Assembly (NCBI GenBank): GCA_019914945.1
Contig: CM034106.1
Coordinates: 9,486,001 to 9,550,000, forward strand
Direction: 5' to 3'
DNA from: Typha latifolia
Taxonomy: Eukaryota; Streptophyta; Magnoliopsida; Poales; Typhaceae
Length of the DNA: 64,000 bases
Below are positions 1 to 9,831 of the stretch, piece after piece; position 1 is the stretch's first letter, and the number at the start of each line of letters is the position of its first letter. The translations under genes and the position numbers were made by a program. The notes beneath the pieces were generated by a model. That model was not told the origin of the DNA. It searched no databases and saw only the letters and a list, made by a program, of their open reading frames with translations.

Positions 1-470
1 AAGTATTATTGAACCAAGTACAAGCTCCTATTCATCACTTGTACTGTTAGTTAAGAAAAAAGATAGGTTGTGGCAAAAATTTTTATGTAGATTACCGAGC
101 TTTGAACGACATTATGTTGAAAGATCAATACCCAATTTTGGTGATCGATGAGCTTCTGGATGAGTTTTGGGGAGCAATGTTTTGCACTAAATTGGACCTT
201 AAATGAGTTATTATCAGATTAGATTGGTCACCAGTGATGTGCCAATATCACATTATGGACGCACGACGAACATTATGAGAACTTGGTGATGCCATTTGGC
301 TTGATGAATGCATCGATCATTTTTTTAGGCCTTGATGAATGATATATTCAGGTTGGTCCTCCAAAAATTTATTCTTGTATTTTTTTTAAAGACATTCTTA
401 TCTACAGTAGGACCTAAAAAGAGCATGTACAACATTTGCAATTGGATATGCAAATGCATCAGGCTTTATA
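1..470 (+). pseudogene. Degenerate Ty3/gypsy reverse transcriptase fragment
   Basis: Conceptual translation in shifting frames gives recognisable Ty3/gypsy reverse transcriptase blocks: an SPYSSPV-like start, VKKKDR, VDYRALND, KDQYP followed by IDELLDE, a TKLDLK block, then a degraded MPFGLMNA block and ALMNDIF. The frame is broken by an in-frame stop after the LDLK block (TGA near 205) and by several frameshifts. The usual active-site motif is not preserved in a readable frame. The fragment runs off the left edge of the window, and RNase H and integrase are missing on the right. It is a dead remnant, and its + orientation matches the LTR 3' half at 655-1029. Confidence 0.85.
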
Positions 471-654
471 CATGTGTGGACTTATCCTGATATGATTAGG
501 AGTTGGCATGTTCCAAGATAGTGACGTGTAGTTTTTATTAATTGCATTGATTTAATAACTCATGATAAGTCATTTAAACAAACGTATTGTTATTGCTAGC
601 AATTATAGGTGTGCATTGGATATGCATCTGTGATTTCATTGGTATAGATTGTAT

Positions 655-1029
655 GGATTCTACTTCCTGAGCTGTGTGCTCACCACCTCTTGGTGACATC
701 ATTTCAGAGCTAGAGGAAGTAGGTGCGGGTAGCGAAGAGTAGCTGTCTTTATTTCAGTAATGACTGTTTCTATTAGTTGTATTGAGCCTCTGCGAGGGTG
801 TTATGATTGGCTTGTATTTTGGATATTAGAGTTATATTTTGGATGTGTATCTTGAAGGCTTGTTGTGGCTTGTGGAACTTATATCCGGACTCATATTAGT
901 TTGAGACTATTTGTGGTATGAATCTATATGTGCCTTGTGGAAACCTATTACTAACAGGTCACGTGATGTGCCGGGTAGGGGAATTTACCCACTCGGTATA
1001 CACGTGTATTTAGAGGTTTGGGTGTTTCA
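655..1029 (+). mobile_element. Ty3/gypsy LTR, 3' half
   Basis: This stretch aligns by eye with the 3' part of the complete solo LTR at 45910-47577. Shared blocks in the same order are a CTGTGTGCTCACC-like segment, an ATTTCAGAG segment, the GCCTCTGCGAGGGT segment, the ACAGGTCACGTG segment and the terminal GGGTGTTTCA. It ends in CA at 1029, as an LTR should. It belongs with the + strand reverse transcriptase fragment, most of the internal region between them being deleted. Confidence 0.7.
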
Positions 1030-2187
1030 TGTATGAACTCTACTCGTCTGGTGGGGATTCCACAGTACTCTAGTTCTCCTCAGCTAGCCGGCTCCTCCAG
1101 AATCCCAAAATCCTCCTCACGCAGTGTTGATCCTATTAATTCACGCAGGTAAAGCCATGCAAAATGTTAGCGAATTAATAGAATTAATTATCTTATTAGA
1201 GAATTTAGGTTTAGGCATATACATGAGTCAAGGGTCTCCTAAGGTGAGTTCTATGTCATCCTAAAATTCACACTATTTAAGTGATAATAATTTATCTTTG
1301 GGGGAGTGGTTAGGCTAATTAATCAGGGTCTCCTAAGGTGAGTTCTATGTCATCCTAAAATTCACACTATTTAAGTGATAATAATTTATCTTTGGGGGAG
1401 TGGTTAGGCTAATTAATCAGGTGGAATAAATAAATGGGGCTATAGGGTCCAAATGACTCCAAATGGGCTAAGTTGGGGTGTTGGGTTAGGCTCAAGCTCA
1501 ACTCAATAGGCAAGGGAGGAAATAGTTCGTGGGTTGCGGTCCAAACTGCAGCCCACAGGACCGCAGCCCAACAAGCTCAAGGCTTCATGGGCTGCGGTCT
1601 AAATCGCATCCTATTTATTCCTATGGGCTATGGTTTAGACCACAGCAAGCCCCGTAGGCTGCGGTCTAAGCCGTATCCCAATAAGGGCGTGGGTGGGGGT
1701 TAAACAACCCTTAACCCCCACCCTCGCACACCATTCCCTTCCAAGGGAAGGAGGCAGAAGGGGGGAGAAAAGAACCCGACGCTGCCGGTGGCCCACGTCG
1801 CCGACAGGCTTTCCTCGAGGTCGGCGGCCCGCGGCCTTCACCCGGGGTGGGTGGCTAGCCGGAGGGAAGGGGAGGGAAAAGAGAGGAGGAAATCGAGGAG
1901 AGAGAGACGCGGCCACCATTGAGGTCGACGGCGTAGCCACGCGATCGGGTAAGGCACAGCGGCCGAGGGGGTGAGTGCAGGGAAGAAAGAGAAACAACAA
2001 CATCAACAATGGAAAAAAAGGTTTACTGAGGGGGTCGAGGCTGGGTGGCGTGCACGGCAAGAGAAGAAGAAGAAGAAGGGGAGGAGGACAGGGGGTGGCA
2101 GGGGCGCTGGGACGCACGCACGCGCTCAGCGCGGGTCTCCCCCTCCCCTCCCCCCCCCCCCCTTTTTTAAATTTTTGGGGTGTTACA
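1030..2187 (-). mobile_element. Ty3/gypsy LTR, 5' half, opposite orientation
   Basis: Read on the minus strand this begins TGTAACACCCC at 2187, the same terminus as the solo LTR at 45910. It continues through a GC-rich part (CGCGCTGAGCGCGTGCG) and ends near 1035 in a segment matching the middle of the solo LTR (GAGGAGCCGGCT, ACCAGACGAGTAGAGTTC). It stops exactly where the + strand LTR half ends. Between about 1500 and 1690 a short motif like GGGCTGCGGTCTAAA recurs several times in both orientations and could fold into hairpins. The ORFs across the GC-rich part do not resemble any protein I know. Confidence 0.65.
1232..1419. repeat. Perfect 94-bp tandem duplication
   Basis: Two head-to-tail copies of 94 bp (1232-1325 and 1326-1419) appear identical by eye. 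Both begin GGGTCTCCTAAGG and end GGCTAATTAATCA. The duplication lies inside the minus-strand LTR fragment. The lack of differences means it arose well after the element itself decayed, or that it is an assembly duplicate. Confidence 0.9.
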
Positions 2188-2422
2188 ATTCTCCTCCAAG
2201 ATAATGCCTATTTTTTTTATTGAAATAAGATGTTAATTATTTCACATTGCCACATTTTTTAAAATTGTTTGTGCCATCAAACTTCTTTATCTCAAATTTT
2301 GTATTTGACACAATTTTTCTCAATTTGAATGATTTTGACATTTTGCAAATTAAATCACCAAATTCGATGCTATCCCCAAATTCAAAAACCTAAGTTTGAA
2401 CCTTTGGTTTTGATACCACTTG

Positions 2423-2828
2423 TGCAAATTTAGATAGAGCAGAGGGAAGTGAAAACGATCCTAAAACACCCACAACACATTTCAAAAGGAATAGCAATGG
2501 ATAATAGCAACACCAAATTGAGGTAAACACGAATAAGATGCTAATGGTAGAGTAATAGCTATCAACCAATCTAACCACTAACAAGAACTCCTAATGTAAG
2601 TAATCCACAAAGAAGAAAGCGAGAGGCGAAATTTATGTGGTTCGGTGATGTGCCTATATCTACGGGCGGTGCAAAACTCCGTTGGTTCACCTATTAAGTG
2701 TTGAGTAAACGTGGAGAGACCCACTAGGGGTGGCTTAATATTGGTGAATCTGTTGGTTCACCTATTAGGTGTTGAGTAAACGTGGAGAGACCCACTAGGG
2801 GTGGCTTAATATTGGTGAACATTTTGCA
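2423..2828 (-). mobile_element. Copia-like LTR with adjacent primer-binding site
   Basis: On the minus strand a segment starting TGCAAAATG (2828) and ending AATTTGCA (2423) has a short terminal inverted repeat TGCAAA/TTTGCA. Four bases further on is TGGTATCA (2418-2411), the usual primer-binding sequence complementary to initiator methionine tRNA. The LTR also has the ATGTGGTTCGG-type segment often seen in plant copia LTRs. Only one LTR is present; the internal region ends where the gypsy LTR begins near 2187. No coding sequence survives, so the copia assignment is an inference. Confidence 0.5.
2681..2820. repeat. 71-bp tandem duplication inside an LTR
   Basis: Two copies, 2681-2751 and 2752-2820, both start GTTGGTTCACCTATTA and contain GAGTAAACGTGGAGAGACCC. 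They differ at very few positions. The duplication lies inside the copia-like LTR at 2423-2828. Confidence 0.88.
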
Positions 2829-3282
2829 AAGGAGAGGAAAACCGAAAAGGACCTGGTTAAGAAGACTTTGAGGTTCGATAGAACTAAATGGCAGAAAATG
2901 TCCAAATTATTTACATATTAGACACTCATATGTTTGGGACATAAGAATCTGCTGCTGATCTCAGTTTCCATACTGATCTTTTTGTTTTCATCAGCTGGTC
3001 TAAATCTTCGGACTGTCATATGAATATTATATTACTAAGGATCTATTCTGATTATATGATGTGTGATAAAAATAGGAGCTGAGTGCAAGTTTCTGTAAGT
3101 TTGAGTCAAAACATTATGTATACAAGAGATTCTGAACTAAGATATTTGAACATGTGTCAAATAAGAGCTCAGAACCTAATATGGCATCCTTTTCTTGCAC
3201 TGTGTACTTATTTTATTTTGCATTACCAGTTACTCATGCTTAGAATGGAGAAGGGAGCCCCCCTGAACTGCTCTATTTCAGC

Positions 3283-4637
3283 TTTGCAAGATGTTGCAGT
3301 GGCCAATGCCGAAGTTGTTTTTAGAACAAAGGTTCAGGTATGTGTACCTAGTATTATCTCTCTCTCTCTCTGCGTAGAAGGTATCGAGATTTAGTTGTGC
3401 CTTGGTTAACCTCACAAATAAAATCTGTTAACTACAGAGATATTTTTCCCTTTTGCATTTGGCTATTGCAACAGAACACTACTTGTAATGGATGGGGTAA
3501 CGACACCAAATTTTAATAGCTTTGCATAAACTATTAAACACATATTCCCGATTCCAAGGTCATCACATTAACAGACAAACAAAGAACCGACAAGAAGAGA
3601 TCACAAGATTCAGCAGCTCTCGTCATGCTTCTTGAACTTCAAAAGCTTGAGTGTGTATACTTAATGAGCCATAGCAAATCCTTACAAGGGGAATTACATT
3701 TCAAGCTGAAGGTACACAAATTGAAGCCTACTTGGAAATTTCTAATTTCTCTTCCCTTTACTGTCTGATACAGAACATCCCAACCTATATAGACCATTGA
3801 TTTATGCAAGGTCCTCTTTTCTTGAGAAAGGATTAACTGGGAGTCATACTAAATCAATGAATGTAATTGTTGATCCTCAGTGGTAGATTTAATCGTTAAA
3901 CCTAAAAGAGAAAATTAGTTGCTTCCGTGTGAAGGCTCTTCCATGTACTATCTAGATGTGGATTTATACTATTCTAATGCTTTATTAAGATCAGAAGCCA
4001 CTTTTTCCTGTCTCAGTAATTTTTTTCTTTGTATTTGGTTCAGGTCATATCCATTAAAATTGGATGAGCATGGCTTCAGTCAACAGTTTCTCCAGTCAGA
4101 GATGGGCCCACAGGAATATATCCTCAACTGCCGAGTATGTCTTTCTTGCCCTTTGATGTCCTCATCTAGTTGCACTGTTTGTACCGGAATTTCTAGGAAC
4201 CTTTTTCATTTCACACTATGTGCCTATTCTATTATGATTTACATCCTACACTTTTTACTATTTCTTATTGACCCTTGCATTTTATTAAATTTGATGTAGA
4301 CTCTGCTAATAATACTTTTTGGTGATTTAATGAAAAATATAGGACTAGCTCGAGAGTGATTCTGCTGTTTGGCTTGAAAAATACAGAGGTCAAATCAAAA
4401 ATAGTTAAAAGTCGGTGTAAATTGCAATAAACCCATAAAGCGTGGTGCTAAATGAGAAAATCCCAATTATTCTGGTCCAACTTCTGATCGACTTGGAAAC
4501 CTCTTTCCTTTTCATATTAACTTGCTGTAGACGTATAAAGCATCAGGGTATTTGTCTTTTTCTTTTATCTTTTTTTCCTCTTACAAATTTTATCCATCTT
4601 CATCACAGACTCCTGGATCTCTGGAGCTGCACATTTG
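3283..4637 (+). pseudogene. Exon-like segments of an unrecognised gene
   Basis: Four stretches look like exons, each open, with a splice acceptor before and (except the last) a donor after. They are about 3283-3339 (LQDVAVANAEVVFRTKVQ, then GTATGT); 3575-3711 (containing SAALVMLLELQKLE, then GTACAC); 4041-4131 (YPLKLDEHGFSQQFLQSEMG and onward, then GTATGT); and 4608-4637 (TPGSLELHI then TGA). The last two join in phase into a plausible C-terminus. The phases of the earlier ones do not join simply to 4041, so an exon is missing, my boundaries are wrong, or the gene is decayed. I do not recognise the protein. No start or promoter is evident because retroelement sequence abuts on the left. Confidence 0.35.
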
Positions 4638-4918
4638 AGGCAAATTATAGGTCAATAGTGCAACATTATTCAAATTATACAATCTTCACTTGCACAAGGA
4701 TATAGTGTTATAAACACGAGTTATGATAGCTGCCCACTTCCTCAATCGGAAGAACATATCAATATCAATGTTGTAAGGAAACAGTGTAGACGTGTAGTTG
4801 TTGGGAGAGTATTAGTCTGCAGCATTGGATTTATTTCAATCTCAATGCCAATTTACAATCTATTTCATTCTTTATACATAAATAAAAGAATATCAATGAT
4901 ATTCATGCTAAACAAATG

Positions 4919-6899
4919 CTAAAAACCGCGGGAAGGTCTTTGCCCCTTCCTCTCTGGCAATCCTTCCATTATCACCCTCTTCTTGTGCTCCGAGTTCAAA
5001 TCAACTCCTTTCAAATTCATTCTACGCCCACCGTTCTTTGCTGCCGTCACCCTGACGAGTGGTAGAATGTACGAGCATGAGGAGAGGAAGACCACTGCGC
5101 TTGCCCGACCAAAGAAGACCAAGACACCCAAAGTTGTAGCCATGATCCATAGCCCGACAACTGGTTCGACTCGACCGGTTCGGACTATATGATGGTTCAC
5201 GTGACGGGTGATGCGTCTAGGTAAGCTCGATTGATCTGTTGAGTTCCTGATCTGGATCGGATCAGGATTGGAGCTTGGTTGGGGCGGTTCAGCTCTGGTG
5301 TTTGAATTAGTGGGTATCGTTGATGATGGAAACTGCTGCTCAGAAATATCTGCTTGAGGTTGGGATTCTTCCGTGTTTAGCTGTTGAGTTTTGCTAGGAC
5401 TTCTGCTGTTTCGAGCCTGCTAAAGTAGGAAATAAGTCATTTCTCCACATCTTTAAAAAAAACTATGAAATGGAATCACACTTGAAATCTTTAGAAATTA
5501 TCTCAAAATTATCAAAATATAGGGTGTTCTTCTAAATATTCCCGTCTAAAAAAGAAAAAGAAAAACAGGAGCCCAATGGCCCATTGTAGCGATATTTAGC
5601 CATGTTGCAAGTTAAATTCCATTTACGAATTGAAGGATGTTCACATGCTTATATTTGGGAATTATAAGAAGAGGACAATGATTACCTATGCCAGTTGCAA
5701 AAATAAACAAATAAATAAATGACCTATGTAAGGAGAGGATACAAGATGGCAATATGGCATTGACACACAAGCAATCACCCATCAAAATCTAATATAAATT
5801 TCCAATTGCGTGACTAATAATGCACGAGATTTAAAGGCTAAATCTTAAAAGTTTTGACGATGTGACATTAGGAAACAAACATAACCACAGCTTAAATATG
5901 TTACTAGTTTCGACCGGTTTTAACTAATACTCCTCAATTTCATATGCCCAATTTTATTTTATTTTTAAAAAATCAGCTGGAAAACTTCCGTCCTAAAATT
6001 CTTTTTCAAAACTATTCCTGCGGGGAAAAAATTCTACTCAATATCTCAACCCCCAGCTGAGATTTTATCAAAATATGTATTTATAACCCCCACAATGATG
6101 TTAATATGTTTTTCAGAGGAAAATTATGGTTGAGATAAAGACGAGGGGGAAGTACAACGCCACGTCATCGGATAAAATCTACGGCGACTGGCTACGTGTG
6201 GGACCCACAGAAACTACGACGTGGAGGCGATGAAGCAACCTCCAGGTGTAGACTTCGTCCACTTCCAGTACTTCTCCCACGATGTATAACAATATAACGT
6301 TAGTTAACTTCCCCTCCTTTTATCCCCACCAATGACCAACCCATCACTTTGATAACGAACTAGGGATCTACGGTAAGTACGGGACAACGATCTTCCTCAA
6401 GATTCGTGCGAGTACATCAAAAAGATTCCGTTGCAAGAAGGCTGCGGACAAAATCCTATATATCCTCCTACCGCTGCCAACCTGGACCCTATCACAGGCC
6501 TCTCTATAAATGCACTATCAATCTATCTATCTATCTATCTCACGTAGCATTTTAGGTTAGAATAATTTTTAAATTATTTATTTTATTTTATTTTTTAAAA
6601 ATTAAGAGGTAACGAACCTTTGATGGCTTCTTGAACGGACACTTTGACGCTGAATCCTTAGCCGCCGATGACGTATCAGTTGCAGCGTCGACAGCAACGA
6701 TCTTCTTCTTCCTTCTGAATCGCGACCACGAGAACCAAGACGACTTTCCCTTGCCCTTCCTTTCACCGACGGCAGCCGCCGGTAATTCCGAGATATCGGG
6801 ATCGAAGACCGGCGAGCCCCGAAAGCAGGAAGAGAGAAAAGGATTCCCCTTCCTCTTTCTTTCTTTTGGGTTTGTGATTGTAGCATCTTTGATCGACAT
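4919..6899 (-). CDS. Small membrane protein, tandem copy A (At5g23160-like?)
   Basis: Two coding exons on the minus strand: 6899-6618 (94 codons) and 5419-4919, phase 0, giving about 260 aa. The donor is AAG then GTTCGT. The acceptor is TTTAGCAG, a tandem NAGNAG site, so residue 95 (Gln) is optional. The N-terminal part is basic with SSWFSWSRFRRKKK. A low-complexity Pro/Gln/Ser linker follows, then a hydrophobic stretch at about residues 183-216 (GLWIMATTLGVLVFFGR, then a second half ending ILPLV), then the conserved tail VDLNSEHKKRVIMEGLPER. A paralogue with the same exon phase and domain order lies at 9832-11927. It resembles plant proteins annotated as uncharacterised At5g23160-like; this is from memory. 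Function unknown; a membrane anchor with a basic cytosolic N-terminus is inferred. Confidence 0.75.
5420..6617 (-). other. Intron of membrane-protein copy A
   Basis: No coding signal. It holds a (TCTA)n-type microsatellite near 6520-6540 and a short GTGGGACCCACAGAA block near 6200. A similar block (GTGGGACCCGCAGAAGC) lies near 10995 in the intron of copy B. This may be a retained noncoding piece from the ancestor of the pair. Confidence 0.5.
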
Positions 6900-6904
6900 A
6901 GTAT

Positions 6905-6905
<1 letters not shown>

Positions 6906-6940
<35 letters not shown>
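6906..6940. repeat. GA/TC dinucleotide tract
   Basis: An uninterrupted AG run sits just upstream of the copy A start codon, which on the coding strand is a CT-rich leader. Pyrimidine-rich leaders of this kind are common in plant 5' untranslated regions. Confidence 0.9.
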
Positions 6941-6943
<3 letters not shown>

Positions 6944-9831
6944 GGGAAGAAAAGAAGTGGGGGAGGAGATGAAATTGAAGCCTTTTTAACTTTCTTCTTT
7001 GACAAGTATTATACTTCGATACACGTACGATGGTACGACTGATGAGGAATTGGATCCCACATTCCCACCTTTCGCTTTCTTGTATCTATTCTCGTTACAA
7101 GTCTTTGGTCGTGTTCCATTATTTTTCCTGAAACCACCTTGAGCTTTCGGAATATATAATTTGCCTTAAGACCTTAATATATAACTTTAAGAAGTGGTAT
7201 CGAAACATTTGCTTTAAAATTGAGATGCAAATATGTCGAGAAATGGATTACTTGGTTGCTCTCTGCTATGACGATAAGATTTTTAATCAATTAGGAAATC
7301 AGGATATATATTTGCTGGGAAAAATCCTCCCACACGTCTCATGTATATAATAATTAGTGTTTCATTTTGTCTACAACGCTATCTCAATTACAACTCTCAA
7401 CTATTTGTCAATGAATTTATTTATTTACTTATCCTTGTTGTAATAAAATTATTATGATGGAAAATAGTAATTTAGTTTTAGATCATTGGAACATTAAGCG
7501 CAGTAATGAATTAGATTATCATGTTCAGCAGAAACTGGAACAAGAAATAAGTTAAATAATGCATTCAATTGGGAGGAGGAAAATAATCAGAATCCAAGAA
7601 ATGAAATCTAAGAAAACAAGGCATTAATCTTTAACCTACCCTTAATTAAGCCTATAAGCAAGGAATTCCGATATCATAAAAGAAACTAATCTGGATGATA
7701 AAAGATGGCCATTTCTAAACAAGAGATTAAATGGTAAATATATCCACATAACTATATTAAAGTCTGCAAGAGATATACATGGGTTAATAAACATTGCAAC
7801 TTCCTTCAATAGACAAACATCTGTGACAACATACGTATTAAGAATATTTTATTAAAAAACTATCCTATAATCTTTTATTTGATACTCATCTCTGATCTTT
7901 TCAAACTTATGATTACATAAAGTTCTTCACATTATTTTCTATGCAACTGTCGGCCTTCAGAGCTCATAAATGACTTCTTCTAGGTGCCTTGGGGATAAAG
8001 ACACCTTCAGATTCCAACACCCCATTAATAAATATATATGGTATTATTCATGGTACCTATATATCTATCTTTATTTGAGTCAAATTCACTTCGTAGCAAG
8101 AAAATCCAACTTTATATATAATACCTTCAAGAATAAAGCAACAAGCTATCATCAATATGCATGCATGATCTTCTTAACATGTACATAAGATGATTGGGTG
8201 ATGCCTTGCTGTAAGTGGGCATAATCTTCAACAGAAATTAAAATAGATAAGCGTCAGCAATGATGATCGAATGATCAAGTGTTTGAATATAAAAATAAAA
8301 GACTAATGTTTTTTTAATACTTTAAACTTTTAGAGTACTTGATGAGTGACTCTGAATTCTGTTATTTAAAATATAAACTTATGCTCATTTATTAAGTCAA
8401 CACTAAGAGGCCATCAAAAAGAAACAAAGTCGATTGAATAATGCATAGGACTACTCATATTAATAAACGCACATATGTTTAATATGTCCATACGCTTCTT
8501 CTTCTTTTTTCTTCTTCCAGTTAAATTAATTGTTAATTTTTTTTTAAAAAAAACTTCCATGTTAATATTACTATTTCGAATCGCTAACTATTCTCGAGCT
8601 TATCTCGTTCATTGAAGGCCACTGCCCACGTAAGTGTATAGCTAAAAGTTTTGAACTATATATATATATTCTCATAAAGGCAAATTAAGTGAGGAGAAGA
8701 TATGGATGAGAGATAACTATATATATTTCTCACGTCAGACTCGGAAAATTATGGAACCTGGAAGATTGACAAGCAACACTAGAGCCAAAACAGGTGACTA
8801 TGGATTCAATTACTAGCTCACCTAAAAGTTAAGGTTTTAGGTGAGTTGGTAGCTTAACATTGTATTATATATGTTGATTTTGCGATCAGGAGTGTGAAGT
8901 TATTGAATCTCGATCTTGCTTGCGTGATTTAATGGTAAAGAATTGAAGAGCATTTGATCAGCAAAACACTGAGTCAACTTAAATCTCATTAGGCCTATCC
9001 ACCATTCAATTGTAATGTTTCTCTCAATCTTACGATACAAACAACGATTAAAATATACATGCATGTGATATCAAGAGCTTAGCTAGGATTTATTGAGGGG
9101 GCTGAGTAAGAATATAAGATGTGCACTATATTTATACTATATGGAGCGATTTCTAATATATATTTTTTATGGAACAGAACAATATTCCGAAGAAATTTTT
9201 GATTAAGAAGGGCCCAAATAGTGATACTAATAAAAATATTTACATTAATTTATAGTATAGTATAATTAGTAAAGAAAGATTTTAAAATTAAGGAGGGGGC
9301 CATGATTCTCTTTTGGGATAACATAGCTGGTCTATGTGTGATATTAACGATTTCTTTTCTATCTTTGAAAGCTTTGTCAGAATTTACTAACAAACTGATG
9401 TGGACATTAATTATCTGATAAAAAAAGTGAGAATTTAACGATGTCCCACTTAAATCCATGTAGTCGAGATTCAAACTAGAAAACACTTCTACTAGAGATG
9501 CAGACTTCAATCATTAATTCTTCCCTCTGATTTAAACAAGAAAAAATAACTAAAACAACTTATTACTTATTAAGGCAATATTCTTTACTGCTTCTATTTT
9601 TTTTTTTCTTCTTTTCACATTTACAATTCGCCACATTTCTGTAATAGTACTTATCAATCATCTAGGAGATGTTTGGCCTCCCCAAAAAATTGCTTTTAGG
9701 CAATCACTCTCCTCCTTTGCTCAAACCCACTATGCAAGCACTATTTATATATAATATATATACAGAAATCAAAGAAAGAAAGAAAAGAAAACCTAACAAC
9801 TCCTCCCACGTACAGAAATATTCCAAACTTG
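6941..9831. other. AT-rich intergenic stretch between copies A and B
   Basis: No credible coding region. Short ORFs here lack family similarity and splice support. The only structure I can name is a degraded piece at 8280-8352 that resembles the 72-bp terminal repeat of the TRIM at 38943-39218: it starts TGTTTGAATATAAAA and contains TTAAACTTTTAGAG and GATGAGT. Confidence 0.5.
8280..8352 (+). mobile_element. Degraded TRIM terminal repeat
   Basis: It is similar by eye to the LTR of the TRIM at 38943-39218, sharing GAATATAAAA near the start, CTTTAAACTTTTAGAG in the middle and TTGATGAGT at the end. No partner repeat or target-site duplication was found, so it is a solo or decayed copy. Confidence 0.35.

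Noticed and set aside
1635..2223. Overlapping ORFs of 77-160 codons on both strands
   Set aside because: They lie in the GC-rich part of an LTR fragment, have biased Pro/Arg/Gly composition from sequence bias, and resemble no protein.
6588..6899. Reading the copy A exon 1 as a complete 103-aa protein
   Set aside because: The last residues (VRYLLIFKK) come from reading through the donor at 6617; the paralogue shows the exon ends at the Lys before it.
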